The translations under genes and the position numbers were made by a program. Under the pieces are notes generated by a model that did no database searches, was not told where the DNA came from, and saw nothing but the letters and a program-made list of their open reading frames with translations. Source: Micromonospora luteifusca (GTDB taxonomy: Bacteria > Actinomycetota > Actinomycetes > Mycobacteriales > Micromonosporaceae). Taken from it: 64,000 bases of DNA. Position 1 is the first letter of the stretch, and every line of letters starts with the position of its first letter. The stretch is taken from positions 1-64,000 of the forward strand of contig NZ_JAFBBP010000001.1 in assembly GCF_016907275.1 (NCBI RefSeq), in the 5' to 3' direction. Positions 44,281 to 53,045 of this stretch are shown here, one piece after another.

Positions 44281-45163
44281 TGGTGTTGATCCCCTCGACG
44301 AGCATCCGCTGGAACGCGACGAAGAACAGGAAGACCGGCAGCAGCGACAGCACCGACATGGCGAACATCGGCCCGACCGCGCTCTGGCTGGTCGAGTCGA
44401 TGAACAGGGTCAACGCGACCGGGACGGTGTAGTCCTCCAGTTGGGACAGGAAGACCAGCTGCCGGAAGAAGTCGTTCCAGGTCCAGATGAACGAGAAGAT
44501 CGCGGTGGTGACCAGCGCGGGGCGGCTGAGCGGCAGAATGATGTGCCGGAAGATTCCGTACGGGCCGGCGCCGTCGATCCGGGCCGCCTCGTCCAGCTCG
44601 CGTGGGACGCCCCGCATGAACTGCACCATCAGGAAGACGAAGAACGCCTCGGTGGCCAGGAACTGCGGGATGAGCAGCGGCAGGTACGGCCATTCGCCGC
44701 CGACCAGGCTCAGCGTCCGGAACAGGATGTACTGCGGCACGATCAGCACGTGTTGGGGTAGCAGCAGGGTGCCGATCATGACGGCGAACCACATCCCGCG
44801 CAGCCGGAACCGCAGCCGGGCGAAGGCGTACGCGGCCAGCAGGCAGGAGAGGCCGTTGCCGACCACGGTGAGCAGGCTGACCATGGCGCTGTTGAGGAAG
44901 AACCGGCCGAAGCTGACGTCGAAGTTGGACCACCCGGCGGTGTAGTTGCCCGGGGTGAACCGCTCGGGCAGCAGCCCCACGTTGTTGACGATCTCCTCCT
45001 GGGACTTCACCGAGGTGCCGATCATCCAGATCAGTGGGTAGAGCACCACGGCGACGATCGCCACCAGGATCAGCAGTCGCAGCACCGGTCGGCCGCCGGG
45101 CCGGCGGGGTGTGGTCGGCGCTGGTGTGGTCGGCGCGTCGGCCGTCGGGGTCACCGTCACCAT
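44264..45163 (-). CDS. Carbohydrate ABC transporter permease (MalG type)
   Basis: The product is 299 residues with six TM helices. The EAA loop reads ELDEAARIDGAGPYGIFRHI, then ILPLSRPAL, and the C-terminus ends VEGINTSGIKG, typical of CUT1 MalG/LacG proteins. It forms the membrane channel with the MalF-like partner. The ATG overlaps the partner stop by one base (TGATG). No ATPase gene is visible, so a shared MsiK-type ATPase elsewhere is likely, as usual for CUT1 systems of actinomycetes. Confidence 0.95.
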   Translation of the reverse strand: MVTVTPTADAPTTPAPTTPRRPGGRPVLRLLILVAIVAVVLYPLIWMIGTSVKSQEEIVNNVGLLPERFTPGNYTAGWSNFDVSFGRFFLNSAMVSLLTVVGNGLSCLLAAYAFARLRFRLRGMWFAVMIGTLLLPQHVLIVPQYILFRTLSLVGGEWPYLPLLIPQFLATEAFFVFLMVQFMRGVPRELDEAARIDGAGPYGIFRHIILPLSRPALVTTAIFSFIWTWNDFFRQLVFLSQLEDYTVPVALTLFIDSTSQSAVGPMFAMSVLSLLPVFLFFVAFQRMLVEGINTSGIKG

Positions 45164-46146
45164 CACCGGTCCTCCCCGTCGGAGTAGTGCACCCAGAACC
45201 GTCCGGTGCTGAAGAAGATCGCGGTGATCACCGCGATGGCGAGCAGGAACACCCAGGCCATCGCCGAGGCGTAGCCCATCTCGAGGTCGGTGAAGCCGGT
45301 GATGTAGAGGTTCAGCGTGTACATCAGGGTGGAGTCGACCGGGCCGCCGAGGCCGTTGCTGAGCACGAACGCGGCGGTGAAGCCCTGGAACCCGTTGATC
45401 GTCTCCAGCACCAGGTTGAAGAAGATGACCGGGGAGAGCATCGGCAGGGTGACGTTGCGGAACTGGCGGAACCGGCCGGCCCCGTCGACCGACGCGGCCT
45501 CGTACAGCTCGGTGGGCACCTGCTTGAGCCCGGCCAGGAAGATCACCATCGGTGCGCCGAACTGCCAGATGGCCAGCACCATCAACGTCTCCAGGGCCCA
45601 GTCCGGGTCGTTGACCCACGGTTTGCCCTGGATGCCGACGAGGCTCAGCAGCGAGTTGAATGCGCCGTCGCGGTTGAACATGTTGACCCAGACGATGGCC
45701 AGCGCGACGCTGCCACCGAGCAGCGACGGCAGGTAGAACAGCCCGCGGAAGAGCCCGACCCCGCGCCAGGCGCGGTTGAGCAGCAGCGCCACGCCGAGCG
45801 CCGCGGCCAACTTCAGGGGTACGGCGATCAGCGCGAAGGTCAGGGTCACCCGCACCGAGTGCCAGTACGACGGGTCGGCGGTGAACATCCGTTCGTAGTT
45901 GGCCAGCCCCACCCATTCCACCTCGGAGAAGGGGGTGAGGATGTCGTAGTTGGTGAAGCTCAGGTAGAGCGACAGCAGCATGGGGATCGCCGTGATACCC
46001 ATCAGGCCGATGAGCCACGGCGACAGGAAGACGTACCCCGCCAGGCCTTCGCTGTCCCGGAAGCGTCCGGGCCCACGCCGCTCTGCGTGGACCCGGACGG
46101 ATCCGGGATCAGGTCGGGTCGGGTCGGGTGCCGTGGTCAACGCCAC
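45163..46146 (-). CDS. Carbohydrate ABC transporter permease (MalF type)
   Basis: The product is about 327 residues from the GTG at 46146, with GAGGAG upstream. There are six TM helices and the EAA loop (ELYEAASVDGAGRFRQFRNV, then TLPMLSPVIFF). VFLSPWLIGLMGITAIPMLL is the usual first helix of CUT1 permeases. It partners the downstream MalG-type gene and takes sugar from the upstream binding protein. A strong hairpin lies between it and the binding-protein gene. Confidence 0.95.
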   Translation of the reverse strand: MALTTAPDPTRPDPGSVRVHAERRGPGRFRDSEGLAGYVFLSPWLIGLMGITAIPMLLSLYLSFTNYDILTPFSEVEWVGLANYERMFTADPSYWHSVRVTLTFALIAVPLKLAAALGVALLLNRAWRGVGLFRGLFYLPSLLGGSVALAIVWVNMFNRDGAFNSLLSLVGIQGKPWVNDPDWALETLMVLAIWQFGAPMVIFLAGLKQVPTELYEAASVDGAGRFRQFRNVTLPMLSPVIFFNLVLETINGFQGFTAAFVLSNGLGGPVDSTLMYTLNLYITGFTDLEMGYASAMAWVFLLAIAVITAIFFSTGRFWVHYSDGEDR

Positions 46147-46170
46147 GAACAGCTCCTCTCCTCGCGCAGG

Positions 46171-46210
46171 GTCTGCGTCGAAGTCCCCGGCCAGGGACTT
46201 CGACACAGAC
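46171..46210 (-). promoter_or_regulatory. Intercistronic hairpin between binding-protein and permease genes
   Basis: Arms at 46171-46187 and 46194-46210 pair over 17 bases with one mismatch and a 6-base loop (GTCTGCGTCGAAGTCCC type). It lies 12 bases after the binding-protein stop and 24 before the permease start. Such hairpins usually protect or partly terminate mRNA so that more binding protein than permease is made. Confidence 0.7.
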
Positions 46211-46222
46211 CATGGGGGGCGG

Positions 46223-47572
46223 TCAGGCGATGGCGGCCTTGCACGCCTCGATGAACTGGGCGGCGGCCTGGGCGGGGGTGGCGCGGCCGTACTGTGCGTT
46301 CTCGGCGGCCTTGGTCAGCTCGGAACGCACCTTGCTGTGCCCCTTGATCGGCACCTGTGGCGACGGGCCGAACTTCTGGGTCAGCTCCGCCTCCACGGCG
46401 AGGGACTGCTTCATGGCCGGGTCGGTGGTGTCGTCGCTGACCACGCGACGCAGGTCCTGATTGGATGGCAGGCCCCGGTCGGTGCCGAGCAGTTTGACCG
46501 CCTCCAGGTCGTTGTTCAGGAAGTTGATCACGTCGACGGCGACGTCCTTGTTCTTGCTGCCCTTGAACACCGACCAGTACATCGAGGCCCGGGCCCACTG
46601 TGCGCTGGGGTCACCGGGGTAGGCGATCACGCCCAGCTCGTCCTTGGTGTTCTTCTTCAGATCGGGCATCTGGTTGGCCCAGACCCAACTGGTGCCGGCC
46701 TTGCCGGTGACCACCAGCTGCTTGGTGATGTCGGTGGCGTTGCCCTCGTGGATGACGTCGGCGGTCGGGGTGGCCTTGCGGTCCCGGGCGCCCTTCCACA
46801 GCTCGAACCACTTGGTCACGTCCTCGGCGGTGAAGCCCAGCTCGGAGCCCTTGTAGAGGTCCTTGCCCTGCTGGCGCAGCCAGACCCAGAGCGCCTTGTA
46901 GTCGGCGCTCGGGTCCTGGGTGCCGGGTACGCCGGTCTTCTTCGACACCTCCTCGGCCCAGGCGATGTGCTGCTCCCAGGTCATTCCGGTGGTGGGCTCG
47001 GGCAGGTTGTTCTTGGTCAACAGCGTCTTGTTGTAGACCAGGCCCTGGGTGTTCTCCCCGGCGGCCAGGCCGACGAGCTTGCCGTCGACCACGCCGTACT
47101 GCCAGAGGCTCTCGGGAAACTTGGAGGTGTCCAGCTTCCCGGACTTCTGGTACGAGGTCAGGTCGAGCGTGGTGTTGCGGGCCGCGTACTCGGCCAGGAA
47201 GTTGTCGTCGATCTGGAACAGGTCCGGCGGGTTGCCGCCGGCGGTGAGCGTGGCCAGCTTGTCGAAGTAGCCCTGGTTGGCCTGCCAGGTCTTCTCGAAG
47301 GTCACGTTCGGGTGCTTGCTGGTGTAGAGGGCCAGCGCGTCCTCGGTCAGCTTGGCCCGGGCGTCGCCACCCCACCAGAAGATGGAGAGCTTGACTGGGG
47401 CGTTCGGGTCGGCGGCGCCGCCGTCGTCGTCTCCGCAGGCGGCGGCCCCGAACATCAGCGGCGCGGCGACCGTCACGGCGAGCAGGCCACGCAGCAGGCG
47501 CCGCCGAGGCAGCGGGGTACGGTGATTGCGCCCGACAGGCGCGTTGGTGGTGGGGGGCGTTGCGGGGTGCAT
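46223..47572 (-). CDS. Sugar ABC transporter substrate-binding lipoprotein (family 1)
   Basis: The product is 449 residues. The N-terminus has PRRRLLRGLLAV followed by a hydrophobic stretch and a lipobox AAAC, so export with lipid anchoring is expected, possibly by the Tat route. Family-1 binding-protein segments include VKLSIFWWGGDARAKLTEDA, FDKLATLTAGGNPPDLFQID and YKALWVWLRQQGKDLYKGSE. Aromatic residues (WWGGD, WVWANQ) suit stacking on sugar rings. Context with uronate genes and pectate lyase suggests a pectin-derived oligouronide or uronate as ligand. It is 19 bases after the LacI stop. Confidence 0.93.
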   Translation of the reverse strand: MHPATPPTTNAPVGRNHRTPLPRRRLLRGLLAVTVAAPLMFGAAACGDDDGGAADPNAPVKLSIFWWGGDARAKLTEDALALYTSKHPNVTFEKTWQANQGYFDKLATLTAGGNPPDLFQIDDNFLAEYAARNTTLDLTSYQKSGKLDTSKFPESLWQYGVVDGKLVGLAAGENTQGLVYNKTLLTKNNLPEPTTGMTWEQHIAWAEEVSKKTGVPGTQDPSADYKALWVWLRQQGKDLYKGSELGFTAEDVTKWFELWKGARDRKATPTADVIHEGNATDITKQLVVTGKAGTSWVWANQMPDLKKNTKDELGVIAYPGDPSAQWARASMYWSVFKGSKNKDVAVDVINFLNNDLEAVKLLGTDRGLPSNQDLRRVVSDDTTDPAMKQSLAVEAELTQKFGPSPQVPIKGHSKVRSELTKAAENAQYGRATPAQAAAQFIEACKAAIA

Positions 47573-47591
47573 GTGCGCTCACTCCTCGGCA

Positions 47592-48722
47592 TTAGGAGGC
47601 GACGGCGTCACCGGTGACCGCGGTCGGGATGCCCGGGCCCGCAGGGCAATGCGGGTCCGGGCCAAGCGGTGCGGCCAGGGGACGTGCCGGTCGGGCGTGC
47701 GGGCCCGGGCCGGTCGAGTCGCGGATGACCAGGTCGGTCTGGAGCATTACCTGTGCGGTCGTACGACGGACGCCGAGCGCCGTGCCGGCACCGGACCCCC
47801 GCGCGGCGCGCGGTGACTCGATGTCCTGTTGCAGCAGCATGTCGACGGCCGTCCGGCCGGCGGCCCCGGTGGGTGTGGCCACCGTCGTCAGTTTGGGGCG
47901 GGTGAGCCGGCTCAGGGTGATGTCGTCGACCCCGACGACGCTCACCTCCTGCGGCACCCGGATCCCGAGCGCGTGCAGCCCCTCGATGAGGCCGATCGCC
48001 ATCAGGTCGTTGTAGGCGAGCACGGCCGACACACCGCTGCGCCGCACCTGCTCGGCGACGGCGGAGCCGCCGGTCTCGGTGGGCGCGTTCGGGCCGAGCA
48101 GGGTCAGCTCGGCCCCGCCGGATCGGGCGGCCGTGCCGGCGGCTCGGCGCATCTCCCGGTTGGTCCACGAGCTGCGCGGGCCGCCGAGCAGCGCGATGCT
48201 GCGGTGGCCCAGGCCGATCAGGTGCTCGATCGCCGCCCGAGCGCCCTGCCCGACGTCCATCAGCACGCAGGGCAGGCCGGTCACCTGGCGGTTCACGACC
48301 ACCAGAGGCACCTCACGGCTGAGCTGCTCGATCAGGCTGTTGCTCATCCGAGGGCTGCACAGCAGCACACCGTCCACCTGCTTGGCCAGCGCGTGGACCA
48401 ATTCCTCCTCGGCGGTGGGGTCCTCGTTGGTGTCGGCCACGAAGACGTGGTAGTCGCGGTGCCGGGCCTGACTCTCCGCTGCCTTTATCAGCGGCGGGAA
48501 GAACGGGTTCGCGATGTCCGCGATGATCAGCCCGATGTTGTGCGTACGGCCGGTGATCAGGGCGCGGGCGGCCCGGTTCGGCCGGTAGCCCAGATCCTCC
48601 GCGCACGCGAGCACCCGGACCCGGGTCTCCGGGTTGACCAGGTGCGGAGCGGAGAAGGTGCGGGACACGGTGGAGATGTGCACACCGGACGCCCGGGCGA
48701 CGTCCCGGATGGTGACTGGCAC
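47592..48722 (-). CDS. LacI-family transcriptional regulator of the pectin/uronate region
   Basis: The product is about 376 residues from the GTG at 48722, with AAGGGG upstream; an earlier in-frame GTG at 48755 is possible but lacks a ribosome site. Helix-turn-helix VTIRDVARASGVHISTVSRT and hinge YRPNRAARALITGRTHNIGL are clear. The core contains VVGVDDITLSRLTRPKLTTV. A long Pro/Gly/Ala-rich tail follows (last ~45 residues). Two TGCAAA-type palindromes lie between it and the divergent Gfo/Idh gene. It likely represses both arms of the locus until a uronate-type inducer appears. Confidence 0.93.
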   Translation of the reverse strand: MPVTIRDVARASGVHISTVSRTFSAPHLVNPETRVRVLACAEDLGYRPNRAARALITGRTHNIGLIIADIANPFFPPLIKAAESQARHRDYHVFVADTNEDPTAEEELVHALAKQVDGVLLCSPRMSNSLIEQLSREVPLVVVNRQVTGLPCVLMDVGQGARAAIEHLIGLGHRSIALLGGPRSSWTNREMRRAAGTAARSGGAELTLLGPNAPTETGGSAVAEQVRRSGVSAVLAYNDLMAIGLIEGLHALGIRVPQEVSVVGVDDITLSRLTRPKLTTVATPTGAAGRTAVDMLLQQDIESPRAARGSGAGTALGVRRTTAQVMLQTDLVIRDSTGPGPHARPARPLAAPLGPDPHCPAGPGIPTAVTGDAVAS

Positions 48723-48772
48723 GGCGGCCCCTTCGTCCGATGTGGCGGCGGTCACGCGGTGTGGCTCATTAA

Positions 48773-48786
48773 TGCAAACGGTTGCG
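48773..48786. promoter_or_regulatory. LacI-type operator, copy 1
   Basis: TGCAAACGGTTGCG is an imperfect palindrome of the TGCAAA-type bound by LacI-family repressors, 51 bases before the LacI gene start. It would control the leftward importer operon, including the repressor itself. Confidence 0.7.
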
Positions 48787-48923
48787 CCAGTGTCAACGGT
48801 CAATGGTTACGGCTTAGTTGCACCGAGGCTCCCCTTGGTGACTGACAGCCCCGCAAACACTGATAAATACCGCCGATTGTGTCGCCGTCGTTGACGCGAT
48901 CGGATCGATCGTGATTACTTCAC

Positions 48924-48937
48924 TGCAAACCTTTGCA
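48924..48937. promoter_or_regulatory. LacI-type operator, copy 2
   Basis: TGCAAACCTTTGCA is a perfect 14-base palindrome 22 bases upstream of the first Gfo/Idh gene. It shares the half-site of copy 1, so one repressor should bind both and control the rightward catabolic operon. Confidence 0.8.
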
Positions 48938-48959
48938 GGATCACTGGGGAGGCGACCCA

Positions 48960-50288
48960 ATGACACGGAGAGTCGACGGCCGGGTCCGGTACGCCGTCGT
49001 GGGCACCGGCGCACGGGCCGAGATGTTCGTCCGGGCCCTGGTGCTCGACCACCCCGACGCCACCGAGCTGGTCGCCTTCGCCGACGTCAACCAGGCCCGG
49101 ATGGACGCGCACAACCGCTGGCTGGCCGAGCTGGGCCACCGCCCGGTGCCCACGTACCCGGCGGGTGACTTCGCGGGAATGCTGGACAAAGAGCGCGTCG
49201 ACGTCGTCCTGGTCACCAGCGTGGACGTCACCCACGACGAGTACGTGGTGGCCGCGTTGCGCGCCGGCCGGGAGGTCATCACCGAGAAGCCGATGACCGT
49301 GGACGCGCCCCGCTGCCGGCGCATCCTGGACACGGTGTTCGAGACCGGCGGCCGGGTGACCGTCGCGTTCAACTATCGCTACAACCCGTTGCACGAACAG
49401 GTCCACCGGCTGCTCGCCGAGGGTGCGGTCGGCGAGATCGGCTCGGTGCACTTCGAGTGGCTGCTCGACGTCCGCCACGGCGCCGACTACTTCCGCCGCT
49501 GGCACCGCGACAAGGCCACGTCCGGTGGGCTGATGGTGCACAAGGCCAGCCACCACTTCGACCTGGTCAACTGGTGGTTGGCCGCCACCCCCGTCGAGGT
49601 GTACGCGGCCGGCCGGCTCTTCTTCTACGGCGCGGACGGCCGCCGGCACGGCTACGCCCGCGACTACGAACGGGCACATGGCTCCCCCGCCGCGGTCGAC
49701 GATCCGTTCGCGCTGCGGCTGGACGCGCACCCGCGGCTACGCGAGCTGTATCTCGACGCCGAGGCCGAGGACGGCTACCAGCGCGACCGCAACGTCTTCG
49801 CCCCGGGCGTGAGCATCGAGGACGACATGGCGGTGCTGGCCCGCTACTCCACCGGCGCCACGATGACCTACCACCTCACCGCCTACGCACCCTGGGAGGG
49901 CTACCGGGTGATGGTCAACGGCAGCCGGGGCCGGCTGGAGCTGGAGGTCACCGAGAACGACTTCGTCGACCGGGGCACCGCCGGTGCGGTCAAGGGCGCC
50001 GCCCTGCACGGCACCGAGGCACCGGCCGAGGGCGGCGGTGCGACACTCACCCTGCGCCCGTTCTGGGAACCGCCCCAGCAGATCCCGATCGCGGACCGGC
50101 CCCGACACGGGCACGGCGGAGCGGACGCCCGGATGACCGGGGTGCTCCTCGGCGGCCAACCCGACCCGCTGGGCCGCGCCGCCACCGCCGACGACGGCGC
50201 GTTGGCCCTGCTCACCGGCCTGGCCGCCAACCGGTCCTTCGAGACCGGCCAGCCCGTCCGTGTCGCCGACCTGCTCACCCCCCGCTGA
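48960..50288 (+). CDS. Gfo/Idh/MocA-family oxidoreductase
   Basis: The product is 442 residues. NAD-binding Rossmann fold RYAVVGTGARAEMFVRALVL, the EKP signature VITEKPMTVDAPRC, and the C-terminal dehydrogenase domain with SGGLMVHKASHHFDLVNWWL. Members oxidise or reduce sugar hydroxyls with NAD(P). The ATG at 48960 has GGGGAGG upstream. It heads the rightward operon and is followed 22 bases later by the uronate isomerase. The exact sugar is unknown; the context favours uronates or their derivatives. Confidence 0.92.
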   Translation: MTRRVDGRVRYAVVGTGARAEMFVRALVLDHPDATELVAFADVNQARMDAHNRWLAELGHRPVPTYPAGDFAGMLDKERVDVVLVTSVDVTHDEYVVAALRAGREVITEKPMTVDAPRCRRILDTVFETGGRVTVAFNYRYNPLHEQVHRLLAEGAVGEIGSVHFEWLLDVRHGADYFRRWHRDKATSGGLMVHKASHHFDLVNWWLAATPVEVYAAGRLFFYGADGRRHGYARDYERAHGSPAAVDDPFALRLDAHPRLRELYLDAEAEDGYQRDRNVFAPGVSIEDDMAVLARYSTGATMTYHLTAYAPWEGYRVMVNGSRGRLELEVTENDFVDRGTAGAVKGAALHGTEAPAEGGGATLTLRPFWEPPQQIPIADRPRHGHGGADARMTGVLLGGQPDPLGRAATADDGALALLTGLAANRSFETGQPVRVADLLTPR

Positions 50289-50310
50289 CCCAGACGAGGA
50301 GCCCATCCCC

Positions 50311-51744
50311 GTGCCGACGTTCGACCACAACGACCTGCTCCTTCCGCCCGAACCCGGCCAACGCGCGCTGGCCCGGGAGCTGTACGCCCTCGCGGCGGAG
50401 CAACCCATCATCTCGCCACACGGGCACGTCGACCCAGCCCTGCTCGCCGAGGACCTGCCCTTCCCCGACCCGGCGCAGCTGCTCATCGTGCCCGACCACT
50501 ACCTGACGAGGATGCTGCTCAGTCAGGGCGTACCCCCGGCGGATCTGGGCGTGCCCACCAGCGACGGCAGCCCGGTGGAGACCGACGGCCGGGTGATCTG
50601 GCGGCGCTTCGCCGCGCACTGGCACCTGTTCCGGGGCACCCCGTCGCGGCTCTGGCTGGAGCAGACCTTCCGCACCGTGTTCGGGGTGCACACCCGGTTC
50701 GGCCCGGCCACCGCCGACGAGATCTACGACGAGGTCGCGGCCCGGCTCGCCGAGGCGGACTTCCGGCCCCGGGCGCTGTTCGAGCGGTTCGGCATCGAGG
50801 TGCTGGCCACCACCGAGTCCCCACTGGACGACCTGGGCCGGCACGCCAAGCTGGCCGCCGACGGATGGGGCGGGCCGGGCGGTCGGGTGGTCACCACCTT
50901 CCGCCCGGACGACGTGGTGGACATGGAGTTCGAGGGCTGGTCGAAGAACGTGGACCGCCTCGGCGAGCTGGCCGGCGAGGACACCGGCACGTACACCGGC
51001 TACCTGGCCGCGCTGCGGGCCCGGCGCGCCGCGTTCATCGCCGCCGGGGCGACCTCCTCCGACCACGGCCACCCCACCGCGCGCACGCTGGACCTGGCGC
51101 CGGCCGAGGCCGAGCGGCTGTACGACCGGGGCCGGCGCGGCGAGGCCGACGCCGCCGACGCGGAAGCGTTCCGGGCGCACATGCTTGTGGAGTTCGCCCG
51201 GATGTCGCTCGACGACGGACTGGTCATGCAGTTGCACCCCGGTGCGGTGCGCAACCACAACCGCTGGCTGTACGACCGGCACGGCCGCGACGTCGGCGGA
51301 GACATCCCGCAGGCCACCGAGTACGTGCACGCGCTCGCCCCGCTGCTGGAACGTTACGGCAACGACTCACGCCTGCGCGTGGTGCTCTACACCCTCGACG
51401 AGGACACCTTCACCCGCGAGCTGGCGCCCCTCGCGGGTGGGTACGCCGCGCTGCTGCTCGGGGCGCCCTGGTGGTTCCTGGACTCCCCCGAGGTGCTGCG
51501 CCGCTTCCGGGAGACGGTCACCGAGAGCGCAGGTTTCTACAACACCACCGGGTTCGTCGACGACACCCGCGCGTTCTGCTCGATCCCGGTCCGCCACGAC
51601 GTGGCCCGCCGGGTGGACGCCGGATTCCTGGCCCGGCTGGTCGCCGAGCACCGGCTGCCGATGGACGAGGCGGCCGAGACCATCGTCGACCTGGCGTACC
51701 GGCTGCCGAAGCGGGTCTTCAACTTCGGAGGACACCAGCAATGA
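50311..51744 (+). CDS. uxaC: Uronate (glucuronate/galacturonate) isomerase
   Basis: The product is 477 residues, near the 470 of characterised UxaC. N-terminal QPIISPHGHVDPALLAEDLP carries the metal-binding His pair. The middle has GIEVLATTESPLDDLGRHAK, then RVVTTFRPDDVVD, and late GAPWWFLDSPEVLRRFRETV, with SIPVRHDVARRVDAGFLARL at the end. It interconverts D-galacturonate with D-tagaturonate or D-glucuronate with D-fructuronate, the entry reaction for imported uronates. The GTG has CGAGGAG upstream. It overlaps the next gene by 4 bases (ATGA). Confidence 0.96.
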   Translation: MPTFDHNDLLLPPEPGQRALARELYALAAEQPIISPHGHVDPALLAEDLPFPDPAQLLIVPDHYLTRMLLSQGVPPADLGVPTSDGSPVETDGRVIWRRFAAHWHLFRGTPSRLWLEQTFRTVFGVHTRFGPATADEIYDEVAARLAEADFRPRALFERFGIEVLATTESPLDDLGRHAKLAADGWGGPGGRVVTTFRPDDVVDMEFEGWSKNVDRLGELAGEDTGTYTGYLAALRARRAAFIAAGATSSDHGHPTARTLDLAPAEAERLYDRGRRGEADAADAEAFRAHMLVEFARMSLDDGLVMQLHPGAVRNHNRWLYDRHGRDVGGDIPQATEYVHALAPLLERYGNDSRLRVVLYTLDEDTFTRELAPLAGGYAALLLGAPWWFLDSPEVLRRFRETVTESAGFYNTTGFVDDTRAFCSIPVRHDVARRVDAGFLARLVAEHRLPMDEAAETIVDLAYRLPKRVFNFGGHQQ

Positions 51745-53045
51745 CGGTCACCATCACCTCCGTCGATGTGCACGACGTGCGGTTTCCGACCGCCGCCAAG
51801 GGCGACGGCTCCGACGCGATCAATCGCGGCGACTACTCGGCGACGTACGTGCAGCTGGGCACCGACGCCGGGCCGGCCGGCGCGGGGTTCACCTTCACCA
51901 ACGGTCGGGGCAACGAGATCACCTGCGCGGCGGTCCGCGCGCTGGCCCACCACGTACGCGGGCGCACGATCGAGGAGATCGCCGCCGATCCGGTGGCGTT
52001 CTGGCGCTCGCTCAGCGCCGACGTGCAGCTGCGCTGGCTGGGCCCCGAGAAGGGCGTCATCCACATGGCGACCGGCGCGCTTGTCAACGCGGTCTGGGAC
52101 CTGCGGGCGACCCTGGCCGGCAGGCCGATGTGGCGGTTCCTCGCCGAGCTGCCCACTGACGAGTTGGTCGCCAGCATCGACTTCCGGCACATCACCGACG
52201 CGCTCACACCGGACGAGGCAGCGGCCATCCTCGACAAGGGCCGCGACGGGTTGGCCGACCGGTTGGCCACCCTGGAACGTGACGGCTTCCCGTCGTACAC
52301 CACCTCGGTCGGCTGGCTGGGCTATCCCGACGACAAGGTGCGGGCGCTGACCCGGGCGGCGTACTCCGACGGTTGGCGGGCGATGAAGATGAAGGTCGGC
52401 GGCCCGCTCGCCGACGACCTGCGTCGGGCTCGGATCATCCGCGAGGAGATCGGCCCGGACGCGCTGTTGATGATGGACGCCAACCAGGTCTGGGACGTCG
52501 ACGAGGCGATCACCGCGATGGCCACGCTGGCCGAGGTCGACCCGTACTGGATCGAGGAGCCGACCCACGCCGACGACATCCTGGGCCACGCCCGGATCGC
52601 CCGCGCGGTGACCGAGTTGACCGATGGCCGGTGCCGGGTGGCGACCGGTGAGGTGGCCGCCAACCGGGTGGTCTTCAAGCAGTTGTTGCAGGCCGAGGCG
52701 ATCGGTGTGATGCAGGTCGACGCGTGCCGTGTCGGTGGCGTCAACGAGGTGCTCGCCGAACTGCTGCTGGCGGCGAAGTTCGGGGTGCCGGTGTGCCCGC
52801 ACGCCGGTGGTGTCGGCCTCTGCGAGTACGTCCAGCACCTGGCGATCTTCGACTACCTGCGGGTGGGCACCGGCCTGGACGGTCGGATGATCGAGTACGT
52901 CGACCACCTGCATGAGCACTTCGTCGACCCGGTGCGCACCCGCGGCGGCCGGTACCTGCTGCCCGACCGGCCCGGCTACAGCGCCACCATGAAACCGGCG
53001 TCGATCGCCGAGTTCCGCTTCCCGGACGGCCCGGCATGGCGGTGA
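51741..53045 (+). CDS. Enolase-superfamily dehydratase, L-fuconate dehydratase-like
   Basis: The product is 434 residues. Mandelate-racemase-type motifs are complete: KMKVGG (catalytic Lys), LLMMDANQVWDVDEAI and YWIEEPTHADD (metal ligands), VATGEVAANRV, and PHAGGVGLCEYVQHL (catalytic His). MATGALVNAVWDLRATLAGR and SYTTSVGWLGYPDDK match the fuconate-dehydratase branch rather than galactarate or gluconate dehydratases. It should convert an aldonate such as L-fuconate to a 2-keto-3-deoxy acid. L-fucose is a minor pectin sugar, but the real substrate may be another aldonate made by the adjacent oxidoreductases. Confidence 0.88.
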   Translation: MTVTITSVDVHDVRFPTAAKGDGSDAINRGDYSATYVQLGTDAGPAGAGFTFTNGRGNEITCAAVRALAHHVRGRTIEEIAADPVAFWRSLSADVQLRWLGPEKGVIHMATGALVNAVWDLRATLAGRPMWRFLAELPTDELVASIDFRHITDALTPDEAAAILDKGRDGLADRLATLERDGFPSYTTSVGWLGYPDDKVRALTRAAYSDGWRAMKMKVGGPLADDLRRARIIREEIGPDALLMMDANQVWDVDEAITAMATLAEVDPYWIEEPTHADDILGHARIARAVTELTDGRCRVATGEVAANRVVFKQLLQAEAIGVMQVDACRVGGVNEVLAELLLAAKFGVPVCPHAGGVGLCEYVQHLAIFDYLRVGTGLDGRMIEYVDHLHEHFVDPVRTRGGRYLLPDRPGYSATMKPASIAEFRFPDGPAWR

